Source: Lysobacter sp. Root494
GTDB taxonomy: Bacteria > Pseudomonadota > Gammaproteobacteria > Xanthomonadales > Xanthomonadaceae
Length of the DNA: 64,000 nucleotides
Direction: 5' to 3'
NCBI RefSeq assembly: GCF_001427225.1
Contig: NZ_LMFH01000007.1
Location: 285,827 to 349,826, forward strand
In this document: positions 9,487 to 17,310 of the stretch, in pieces
How positions within the stretch are numbered: position 1 is the first letter of the stretch
Layout of the letters: the number at the start of each line of letters is the position of its first letter
Notes under the pieces: model-generated
What the model was told of the DNA's origin: nothing
Databases searched by the model: none
Seen by the model: the letters and a program-made list of their open reading frames with translations, nothing else
Program-made: the position numbers and the translations under genes

Positions 9487-10631
9487 GCGCCGCCGCCGGC
9501 CGGTTTGCGCGCTTCGACGAACAGCGAGTAGTGGCGCCCGCCATGATGAGCAGCGGCCACCTCACTGTTTTCGTCCACGCGCAGTTCCGGATGTTCGCTG
9601 GCATTGAACGCGGAGCGCTGGATGTCAACGAAACCGGCGCGCTCCATCGCCCGCGACAAGGTCTCGAAGTCGTAACCGAACTTGTGCGCCTGGAACAGCC
9701 AGGCCGGATCCGGGCCGGCACCCGCGTAGGCCAGGAAATTCTCGAGCCGGGTCGTCCGCCCGTCGCCTGCACCCCAGTGCTGCCGTCGCTCGGCAAAAAA
9801 CTGCGCATCATCGTTCTCGTAGGCCTCGATGTACTGCGCGATGTCGGGAACGATGATGCGAACCACGCCACCTGGCTCCAGCACGCGGAAGATCTCGCCG
9901 AGGAAGGGCATCACGTCGTTGGGATAGAACAGGTGCTCCAGCAGGTGCGACAGGAACACCAGCCGCACGCTGCCTCCGGGGAATGGCAGTCCCCACAGCA
10001 CGTTGGTGGCCAGTGGCGCCGGATGCACGTCGAGGTTGATCCAGCCTTCGAGCAGGCATGGACCGCAACCAACATGCAGTTTCAGCCCGTGCGCGAGTTC
10101 GGATACACCCAGTCGTTGAAGCTGGCCCTGCAGGTAGGGGCGCCGCTGTGCCGCGAGCTCGGCCCGCAATGACGCCGCTGCCGTCTGCAGCGCCCTCAAC
10201 CGCGGCTCCAGTCCCGCTCCACCGTTCTGTCGCAGAGCGACTTCGGCATAGGGTCCGAAACCGGCTATGTCGCAGCCCAGTGCGTACACCGTTTGCGCGA
10301 GGGCGGAGAGATGTTCGCGACAGTGGCGATGCGCAGCGTCGACGTCGTCCGTGCGATCGATAGTCGTCACTTCCCGCAATGCGCCCGTCTGGCGAAGGTA
10401 GGTTGCGGCGCGTGCGGCAAAGTCACGCGACCCTTCCGGAAGTGAAGCCAGCGCCGTGTCCATCGTCGTGGGTTGCGCGAACTGCGCAAGCCAGCCGATC
10501 AGTGCAGGCCGGTCCGTCACGAATGGCGGCGTCGAAGACGCGGTGTGGATCAGCATGCGCCCATCGTGGAAGCGCAGCACCGCTTCGGGAGAAAACACCA
10601 GGCGCACGTCGCCGGAGAGCACGGAGTCCAC
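9483..10631 (-). CDS. SAM-dependent methyltransferase with N-terminal winged-helix-like extension
   Basis: This 382-residue protein has a class I methyltransferase domain (about 180-370) with the SAM loop KLHVGCGPCLLEGWINLD, a HLLEHL motif and RVLEPGGVVRIIVPD. The first 90 residues look like a small beta/winged-helix domain (FSPEAVLRFHDG, then a helix-rich TLA/LPE-type segment). This resembles by eye the wHTH or PqqD-like recognition domains on RiPP enzymes; that is inference. It starts at GTG two bases after the oxygenase stop and overlaps the hydroxylase start, so it is the middle gene of a three-gene operon. Substrate unknown. Confidence 0.75.
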   Translation of the reverse strand: MDSVLSGDVRLVFSPEAVLRFHDGRMLIHTASSTPPFVTDRPALIGWLAQFAQPTTMDTALASLPEGSRDFAARAATYLRQTGALREVTTIDRTDDVDAAHRHCREHLSALAQTVYALGCDIAGFGPYAEVALRQNGGAGLEPRLRALQTAAASLRAELAAQRRPYLQGQLQRLGVSELAHGLKLHVGCGPCLLEGWINLDVHPAPLATNVLWGLPFPGGSVRLVFLSHLLEHLFYPNDVMPFLGEIFRVLEPGGVVRIIVPDIAQYIEAYENDDAQFFAERRQHWGAGDGRTTRLENFLAYAGAGPDPAWLFQAHKFGYDFETLSRAMERAGFVDIQRSAFNASEHPELRVDENSEVAAAHHGGRHYSLFVEARKPAGGGA

Positions 10632-10633
10632 GG

Positions 10634-11206
10634 TCAGAACAGGAAATAGGTGGAAAGGATGTATTTGTCGTTGCCCACGGGCGCGCGCCCGGCATGCTGG
10701 AACATCCAGTAAGGCGGAAACATCAGCAGCCTCCCTGCCTTTGGCTTCACTTCGATCCCCAGGTCGACGAACGCGGTCTCTCCACCTTCCGCTACGTCGT
10801 TGAGATACCAGAGGAACACCAGGTAACGATTGCTGACTTCACCCACCGAGTCGAAGTGCGGCTGGAAGCGTTCCGCGCCGCCGGGGTGGTAGCGCTTGAT
10901 GATCAGCTCGCTCGTCCGCTGCGTGGCGGGGACGGGAAGCGTCAGGCCAATCGCCTCCACGTAACGCGCCAGGTGCGCATGCATGTTCGCGAGGAGCATC
11001 GCACGGAAGGTCGCGTCGGACAGTGCGCTGATGTCGAGCTCGGTCCAGCGGCTGTCGTCCAGGCCGCCGCGGACACCTTCCCCGTTCTGACGATGAAACC
11101 TCGACAACGCATTGAACGATTCGACCATGCGCTGACACAACGGCGCGGCCAGTGCATCGTCGTATACCTGCACGAAGCGGTTAAGGGTCGTGTCGGCAGT
11201 CGGCAC
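10634..11206 (-). CDS. 2OG-Fe(II) oxygenase (prolyl 4-hydroxylase-like)
   Basis: This 190-residue dioxygenase of the P4Hc type is the first gene of the operon. Iron ligands are His117 and Asp119 (QPHFDS) and His171 (MFQHAG); Lys181 (NDKYILST) fits 2-oxoglutarate binding. The GTG at 11206 is preferred because CGGAG lies five bases upstream. ATGs at 11269, 11272 and 11281 would add 21-25 residues but then run to or into the divergent sulfotransferase start. It probably hydroxylates a peptide or amino-acid side chain, in keeping with the downstream hydroxylase and methyltransferase. Confidence 0.82.
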   Translation of the reverse strand: MPTADTTLNRFVQVYDDALAAPLCQRMVESFNALSRFHRQNGEGVRGGLDDSRWTELDISALSDATFRAMLLANMHAHLARYVEAIGLTLPVPATQRTSELIIKRYHPGGAERFQPHFDSVGEVSNRYLVFLWYLNDVAEGGETAFVDLGIEVKPKAGRLLMFPPYWMFQHAGRAPVGNDKYILSTYFLF

Positions 11207-11279
11207 GGCAACTCCGGCGGAAAGACAGGGCGGGCCAGGTCGGGCCCAAAGGCCACGTTCGTCATGCATCATAATCCGC

Positions 11280-13127
11280 ATGTCCACGAGCCACGACAGC
11301 TCCGCCATGCCTTCGCTCGCCGACGCTCTGACGCTTCTGCGCCGCGGCGAGCACGTAGCGGCGGAGGAGTACGCGCTCCGCGCGCTCCGCGTTCGTCCGA
11401 ATGACGCGGGCTGGCTGGCGATTCGCGCGCTTTCGCTGAGCGGCGCCGGCCGCGCGAGCGAGGCATTGCCCTTGTACCAGCGCCTGGTCGAACTCCAGCC
11501 AGGGGAACGCACGCACTGGTCCAACCTCGGCAATTGCCTGTGCGAACTCGATCGCGAGCCCGAAGCACTCGAGCCCCTGCAGCGCGCGCTGGAACTGGGC
11601 GCCGACGATGCGGCCACGCACTTCGCAATGGCGCGCGCACGCCGGGCGACAGGCAATCCGAAGCTCGCGCTCGCACACATCGAGCGGGCGCTGGGTTTCG
11701 AGCCGGCTGAACCCGAGTTTCGCCTGCTCCGCGCGGAGCTGTTGGGCGACATCGACGAATGGGACGGCGCGAAGTCCGAAGCCGCCGCGCTGCTGCAACA
11801 GGGCGTCGACGTCGGGCAACGCATCGAAATCGGTTACCTGCTCCTGCGTGGTGGCGGCCTTGCCGAGGCGCAGCGCGTGTTCGAAGCCATCCTTGCCGGT
11901 GACTCCCGGCAACCGGATGCACTGATCGGCTCGGTGCTCACGCTGGAACGCCTCAATCGCCTGCAGGCCGCGTCTTCGGCGCGAGCGGCATTGGAAGAGC
12001 AACTCGACGCCGCAACGCGGGAGCGCCTGCACGACAAGCTGCTGCAACTGGATGCGCGGATGGCCGCCCGGAACGGCGATCACGCAGCGGCGTGCAGCCG
12101 GCTTGAAGCACTGCTCGCGATTCCCGTGCTCGATCCGACGACACGAATCAGCTTCGCGTTCGACCTGGGCGCTGCACGCCTGAAATGCGGACAGGTCGAT
12201 GCGGCCATGACGGCGTTTTCGCAGGCGCATGCGCTGCGCTACGAACAGGTGACGGCGGTGCATCCCGCGTTGGCGATAGGCGACGGCCTCTACGACGTGA
12301 TCGAAGAACCGCTGCCGGATCCCGCGCCCGCGTCGCTGCAGTTCCGGGACCAGCGCCGCGATCCCGTGTTCGTTGTCGGCTTTCCGCGTTCGGGCACGAC
12401 CTTGCTGGAGCAGCTTCTCGATGCCCATCCGGACCTCGCTTCGTTCGATGAGCAACCCTTCGTGCAGCGACTGGCCAAGCAGTTGTACGCGCGCGGAGAC
12501 ACCATCCAGGCGGCGCTGCGAACGCTGGACACGAACGCCCGCCAACGTCTTCGCGACAGTTACTTTGCCGCCGTCGATGCGGTACTCCCGGGACCGGCAA
12601 CTGATGCAGTCCGGCCGGTCGACAAGAATCCGCTCAACCTCCTGCGGCTGCCGCTGCTGCCGCATGTGTTCCCCGATGCACGGGTCATCCTCACCGTGCG
12701 CCATCCCTGCGATGTGGTGCTGAGCTGCTACATGCAGCACTTCGGCGCCCCTGCGTTTGCGGTCACGTTCCGCACGCTCGAGTCGTGTGCCGAGATGTAC
12801 GACCGCACCTTCACGCACTGGCTGCGCCTTCGCGAATCATTGGCATTGCCCGTGCACGTGCTGCGCTACGAAAAGCTGGTGAACGCGACCGAATCGGAAA
12901 CGCGTCGCCTGTTTTCCTTCCTTGAACTGCCCTGGGACGATGCGCTGATGCGCTTCACCGAACGTGCCCGCGACCGTGTCATCGGCACGCCGAGCTATGC
13001 GCAGGTGATCGAACCCGTGAACCCGGGGGCGATCGGGCGCTGGGCGGGGTTCCGCCATCACTTCAGCGAGCACACGCTGGGGTTGCTGCGTCCGTGGGTT
13101 GAACACTTCGGCTATCCCGACGTGTAA
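11280..13127 (+). CDS. TPR-repeat sulfotransferase
   Basis: This 615-residue cytoplasmic protein has about seven TPR-like repeats in residues 10-330 (for example RALELGADDAATHFAMARAR) and a PAPS-dependent sulfotransferase domain in 350-600. The 5'-phosphosulfate loop is VVGFPRSGTTLLEQ near 365-378 and the 3'-phosphate motif is VRHPCDVVLSCY near 472. Family members move sulfate from PAPS to hydroxyl groups, tyrosine or sugars; TPRs suggest a peptide or protein substrate. An alternative ATG is at 11307. It is divergent from the oxygenase operon over only 73 bases and convergent with the TonB receptor. Confidence 0.88.
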   Translation: MSTSHDSSAMPSLADALTLLRRGEHVAAEEYALRALRVRPNDAGWLAIRALSLSGAGRASEALPLYQRLVELQPGERTHWSNLGNCLCELDREPEALEPLQRALELGADDAATHFAMARARRATGNPKLALAHIERALGFEPAEPEFRLLRAELLGDIDEWDGAKSEAAALLQQGVDVGQRIEIGYLLLRGGGLAEAQRVFEAILAGDSRQPDALIGSVLTLERLNRLQAASSARAALEEQLDAATRERLHDKLLQLDARMAARNGDHAAACSRLEALLAIPVLDPTTRISFAFDLGAARLKCGQVDAAMTAFSQAHALRYEQVTAVHPALAIGDGLYDVIEEPLPDPAPASLQFRDQRRDPVFVVGFPRSGTTLLEQLLDAHPDLASFDEQPFVQRLAKQLYARGDTIQAALRTLDTNARQRLRDSYFAAVDAVLPGPATDAVRPVDKNPLNLLRLPLLPHVFPDARVILTVRHPCDVVLSCYMQHFGAPAFAVTFRTLESCAEMYDRTFTHWLRLRESLALPVHVLRYEKLVNATESETRRLFSFLELPWDDALMRFTERARDRVIGTPSYAQVIEPVNPGAIGRWAGFRHHFSEHTLGLLRPWVEHFGYPDV

Positions 13128-13149
13128 GGGAACACTCCCAGCGATGCCC

Positions 13150-13187
13150 ATCAAGCAAAAGGCCGCGCAGCGTGCGCTGCGCGGCCT
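13150..13187 (-). terminator. Strong terminator between sulfotransferase and TonB receptor genes
   Basis: A perfect inverted repeat (13160-13172 with 13175-13187) lies between the two convergent stops. On the minus strand it is followed by TTTTGCTTGA, a good U-tract for the receptor gene. On the plus strand the tail is poorer, so it may also end the sulfotransferase transcript but less well. Confidence 0.8.
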
Positions 13188-13205
13188 TGCTGCTTCCGGT
13201 AACGA

Positions 13206-16139
13206 TTACTTGAAGTTGACGGTCACGTTTGCCCAGTAGTAACGGCCTATCGTGTCGAACGTCTGCGGGTCGGTATTACCGTCCGCTGTGTTGTTCTGGT
13301 ACATGATCGGCGGCTGCTTGTCGAAGGCATTGTCGATGCCGACACGGACTTGCATGTTCCAGGGCAACTTATAACCCACCTCGATGTTGTGGTACGTCTG
13401 CGCACCGAAGGTGAGCAGGCAGCCCTCGCTACCCGGCGGCAGCACGCGGTCGGCGCAGGGCACAGTGTCCACACCCGGCTTGGAGCCGACCTTGAAGCCA
13501 TGGACGTAACGGCTCGTCCACTGCGCATCCCAGTTGCCCACGCTCCAGCCCAGCACGCCGATACCACGCCAGCGGCTGTAGTTGCCCAGGCCGCCATTGG
13601 CCGAACCCAGATAGGTGCCGGCGTTGTGCTGCTGCGCGGTGACTACGCCGTTGAAGATCGTCTTCACGTCGTACTGGGCCACATACGTGGTGTCCAGGCT
13701 GGCGCGAATGCGGCCCCACGGGGTCTCGGTGCGGTAGCGGAAGCCGATGTCGATGCCCTTGGTGTCGGTCTCGCCCACGTTATCCACCCGGTCGAACAGG
13801 CGAACCGGATCGCCCGAGTCGGGATCACGCGCGAACAGGGCGCAGAACGGCGACGGATTCGCCAGGGTGCTGTTGAAGCACTGGTTGAGGATCGTGAAGG
13901 TGCCGAAGCTGCCGATCGTGTCGTCCAGGTGCACCTTCCACGCATCGATCGTGGTCGAGAAGCCCGGCAACCATTCCGGCTCGTACACCGCACCGATGGT
14001 GAAGACGCTGCCTTCTTCCGGCTTCAGATCTGGATTGCCGCCGACGAAGGCCGACAGCTGCGTGTCCGGAGCGTGGTAGCTCCCATCGTTGGGCACGCCC
14101 AGGCAAGCCGGGTTTCCGTTCAGCGGACCTGTATAGCCCACGCACGGATCGGTGTAGCCCGCCGAGAAGGCAAACAGGCCGCCATAGAGGTCGGTGACGG
14201 TCGGGGCGCGGAATACCTGCGCGTAGGTGCTGCGCAACAGCAGCCCGTCGATCGGGCGCCATTCCACGCCCAGCTTGCTGTTGGTGGTATTGCCGAAGCT
14301 GTTGTAGCGGGAGTACCGGGTGCCAAGGGTCAGGTTGAGCGACTTGGCAAACGGCACGTCGGCTAGCACCGGGATCAGCAGTTCGCCGTAGAACTCCTTG
14401 GTCTCGGTGAAGCCGGAGGTACGCGACGCGCACGCCTCACTGGAAATCTCGCAGGTGAAATCCGCATCGGGGTTCAGCGTCGAGAGCGAGTCCGGGGTGA
14501 AGTTGAGGCTCACCTTACGGTACTCCAGGCCCACCGCCGCCTGCACCATGCCGGCGGGCAGCTCGAACAGGTCGCCGGCGAAGTTGGCCTGGAAGCCACG
14601 CAGCACCTGCACCTTGTGTGTATTCGAATTGACCGTGATGGCCGCCAGGGCATCCTTGGCCGCCTGACCTTCCGGCGTGCTCAGGTCATACGGGACGCCG
14701 AAGAAGTTCAGCGGTACGCAGTTCGGGATAATTTCGGTTGGCGTGCCACAACGTGCCACACCGCCGGCATCGATGAACGATGGGCCCAGGCCGTCCTGCA
14801 ACTTGGACGACTGCATGTAGCCGCTGGTGGTGAGGTCCTGGGTGATACGGCCATAGCTGGCACCGATGTCCCACGACCAGGAGCTGTCGCCAAAATTACC
14901 CTTGAGGCCGCCGTTGAACTGGCTGGTCTCCGTCTCGAACGAGAAGCGGCGATTGCCCAGGTCGGACACGCGCAGACGGCTGTCGATGATGTCGACGCCG
15001 AACGGGTTGTAGATGTTGTCGGCGGAAATGACGACGCTGTCGTTGCCCGGCCGGCCATCGAACGGCAGCGGTGCGATCTGGCTGGCCGATGAGGTGCGAT
15101 TGACGAACGCGTCGAGGTACGCGCTCACGCCCTCGGTGACGTCGTAGTTGCCGGTGACGAATACGCCCGCGCGTTCCTGCGGGGTCAGCTCGACATTGCC
15201 GACGGCCTGGTAGTTGAAGAGGTCGGCGTTGGTGAAGCAGCGGAAATCGCCAACGCTCGTGCCCGGCGTACCCGCGATGTGGGTCAGGCCGGCCGTGTCG
15301 CCCAGGTCACCGTCGCCGTTGCAGTCCAGTCCAGCGATGCTTTCCGGCACCGCGTAGCGGCCCGTCGTCGTGCGCGAGGAACCCCCGACCACGACCGCGC
15401 CTGCGTACAGCGTCAGCGCATTCTTGGAGAAGTCGCGATCGGCCGCGCTGACTTCCTTCTGGTTGTGATAGTTGACACCAAGAATGAAGCTGCCGCGATC
15501 ACCGCTCAGGCCCAACGTACCGCTGACGCCGTAGCGCTCGCCGTCGTTCTGGTCGCTGATGCCGTAGTCGACGCTCACCTGCGAACCTTCGAAGTTCTTG
15601 CGCAGGATGAAGTTGACTACGCCGCCGACGGCGTCGGAGCCATAGATCGCCGATGCGCCGTCCTTGAGGATTTCCACGCGCTCGACCATCGACATCGGGA
15701 TCGAGTTGACATCGTTGGTGACGATGCGGCGGCCGTTGATCAGGATCAGTGTCCGCACTTCAGTCAGGCCGCGCAGCGAGATGGTCGCTGCGCCGGTGCC
15801 GCTGGGGTTCGGGCCGCCGGGACCGCTGCCGCCATTGTTGACCGACGGATTGGTCGCGGCGCCCGCCATCGACGGTACCGACTGGATAAAGGCACCGATG
15901 GTCTGGGCACCGGTCGCGTCGATCGCCTGGCGATCGATCTGGAATACCGGGCTGGCCGTTTCGATGTCGGTTCGCTTGATGCGCGAGCCGGTGACCGTGA
16001 TGGCGTCAAGAGTGGTAGGAGCGGAAGTGGACGGCGTTTGTGCCGGGGCAGGGTCCTGCGCGGCGGCCAAGCCGGGGACACTGATCAGCAGCGAAAGCTG
16101 GATGGCTTTCGCAAGAGGTTGGTAGCGCAGCGCTTTCAT
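13206..16139 (-). CDS. TonB-dependent outer-membrane receptor
   Basis: This 977-residue receptor has a signal peptide (residues 1-27, ending GLAAA), a plug domain (TLDAITVTGSRIKR at about 45, LRGLTEVRTLILINGRR and VERVEILKDGASAIYGSDAVGG near 150-190) and a large 22-strand barrel. The ATG at 16139 is preceded by AGGAGAGAG; the longer frame upstream is spurious. Receptors of the GSRIKR type are common in xanthomonads and import unknown organic substrates using TonB energy. It converges on the TPR-sulfotransferase, which suggests a link with the modification genes but does not prove it. Confidence 0.92.
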   Translation of the reverse strand: MKALRYQPLAKAIQLSLLISVPGLAAAQDPAPAQTPSTSAPTTLDAITVTGSRIKRTDIETASPVFQIDRQAIDATGAQTIGAFIQSVPSMAGAATNPSVNNGGSGPGGPNPSGTGAATISLRGLTEVRTLILINGRRIVTNDVNSIPMSMVERVEILKDGASAIYGSDAVGGVVNFILRKNFEGSQVSVDYGISDQNDGERYGVSGTLGLSGDRGSFILGVNYHNQKEVSAADRDFSKNALTLYAGAVVVGGSSRTTTGRYAVPESIAGLDCNGDGDLGDTAGLTHIAGTPGTSVGDFRCFTNADLFNYQAVGNVELTPQERAGVFVTGNYDVTEGVSAYLDAFVNRTSSASQIAPLPFDGRPGNDSVVISADNIYNPFGVDIIDSRLRVSDLGNRRFSFETETSQFNGGLKGNFGDSSWSWDIGASYGRITQDLTTSGYMQSSKLQDGLGPSFIDAGGVARCGTPTEIIPNCVPLNFFGVPYDLSTPEGQAAKDALAAITVNSNTHKVQVLRGFQANFAGDLFELPAGMVQAAVGLEYRKVSLNFTPDSLSTLNPDADFTCEISSEACASRTSGFTETKEFYGELLIPVLADVPFAKSLNLTLGTRYSRYNSFGNTTNSKLGVEWRPIDGLLLRSTYAQVFRAPTVTDLYGGLFAFSAGYTDPCVGYTGPLNGNPACLGVPNDGSYHAPDTQLSAFVGGNPDLKPEEGSVFTIGAVYEPEWLPGFSTTIDAWKVHLDDTIGSFGTFTILNQCFNSTLANPSPFCALFARDPDSGDPVRLFDRVDNVGETDTKGIDIGFRYRTETPWGRIRASLDTTYVAQYDVKTIFNGVVTAQQHNAGTYLGSANGGLGNYSRWRGIGVLGWSVGNWDAQWTSRYVHGFKVGSKPGVDTVPCADRVLPPGSEGCLLTFGAQTYHNIEVGYKLPWNMQVRVGIDNAFDKQPPIMYQNNTADGNTDPQTFDTIGRYYWANVTVNFK

Positions 16140-16232
16140 TTGACTCTCTCCTGGATTCTTATGAACAGCTGGAAGCGGTTTCTGGCAGGGCAGTGCGGCG
16201 CACGGCCGGAAGCTCGGTCGTTGCGCTCTGAA

Positions 16233-16261
16233 CTTGTAAACAATTAGTAAAACCGACACAA
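16233..16261 (-). promoter_or_regulatory. Possible promoter of the TonB receptor gene
   Basis: On the minus strand TTGTGT (16261-16256) is separated by 17 bases from TACAAG (16238-16233). Both boxes are partial matches to sigma-70 consensus and lie about 95 bases upstream of the receptor start, giving a leader of about 85 bases. Confidence 0.3.
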
Positions 16262-16316
16262 GCGGCAAAGTGCATAGCCGGTGCCCGTAAATCGCACAGG
16301 CACGTTTCGACAAGTT

Positions 16317-17120
16317 CTAGGCCGCCAGCGCCAGGCTCATTGCGACAGCGATCAGGAACCCCGCAAACACGCGCTTCAGGCTCGTTCCATCGAGCCGATG
16401 CGCCAGCCGCATTCCATACGGCGCAGCCAGCACCGATGCCGCTGCCACGCCAATCGCGGCAGGGAGATAGACGTAGCCAACGGCGTATTGCGGCAGTGCA
16501 CCATGCGGCGCATGCAGGGCATAGCCCACTGCACTGGCCAGGCCGATTGCCACACCACAGGCGGACGAAGTCCCGACCGCACGCACCGGCTTGACCCCGC
16601 GCCAGACCAGCAACGGCACGGTCATGCTGCCGCCTCCGATACCGACCACGGCCGACACGGCGCCGATGAAGACGCCCGCCAGCGTCATCGGCGCGCCGTG
16701 CGGGGCCGCGACTTCAGCTCCGCCCGCGACTGCCCGCGTGCCGCCGAAGGTCAACTGCGCCGCAGCGATCAGGCAGTAGCCGGCGACGATCCAGCGCAAT
16801 GCGTCGCCGTCGATGCGCACCGCCACGCCGCTGCCCAACCAGCCGCCGAGCAGCAATCCGGGAATCATCCAGCGCACCGTCGGCCACAGCACGCTGCCGC
16901 GACCGTGGTGCGCGCGCGCCGACGCCGCGGCGGTGAGCACGATGCTTGCGAGTGAACTGGCCAGCGCGGCATGCATCGCGGCTTCCTTCGGCACACCGAC
17001 ACCCGGCAGCATCCATGCGAGCGCAGCCACGAGGACCAGGCCACCGCCGACACCCAGCAATCCCGCAAGCACGCCGGCGATCGCGCCCAGTGCAAGGAAC
17101 AACAGCAACGATACGAACAC
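16317..17120 (-). CDS. TauE/SafE family membrane permease
   Basis: This 267-residue integral membrane protein has about eight hydrophobic helices and the two duplicated family motifs LAGLLGVGGGLVLVAAL near residue 20 and AVVGIGGGSMTVPLL near 140. The family exports sulfite or other organosulfur anions or takes up sulfoacetate-type compounds; the substrate here is unknown. The start is set at GTG 17120, which has GGAG five bases upstream; GTG 17126 is an alternative. The long upstream extension of the frame is not coding by character. It is divergent from the transglycosylase gene. Confidence 0.83.
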   Translation of the reverse strand: MFVSLLLFLALGAIAGVLAGLLGVGGGLVLVAALAWMLPGVGVPKEAAMHAALASSLASIVLTAAASARAHHGRGSVLWPTVRWMIPGLLLGGWLGSGVAVRIDGDALRWIVAGYCLIAAAQLTFGGTRAVAGGAEVAAPHGAPMTLAGVFIGAVSAVVGIGGGSMTVPLLVWRGVKPVRAVGTSSACGVAIGLASAVGYALHAPHGALPQYAVGYVYLPAAIGVAAASVLAAPYGMRLAHRLDGTSLKRVFAGFLIAVAMSLALAA

Positions 17121-17310
17121 GGTCACTCCGTTCTCGATCAAGCGTGGCGAAGCGGCGATCGTAGCGTGCGCGACAAGGACGAAGGCATGCATCCATGCGA
17201 AGCGGCGCCAATGCCCGCGGAGACATCGGCGCGCTGAAGCCTGCCCGCAGCAAAACGGCGCATTTCGCGCACCAACCGCCCATTCACCTGCCTCGGCTAT
17301 AGTCGGGCAC

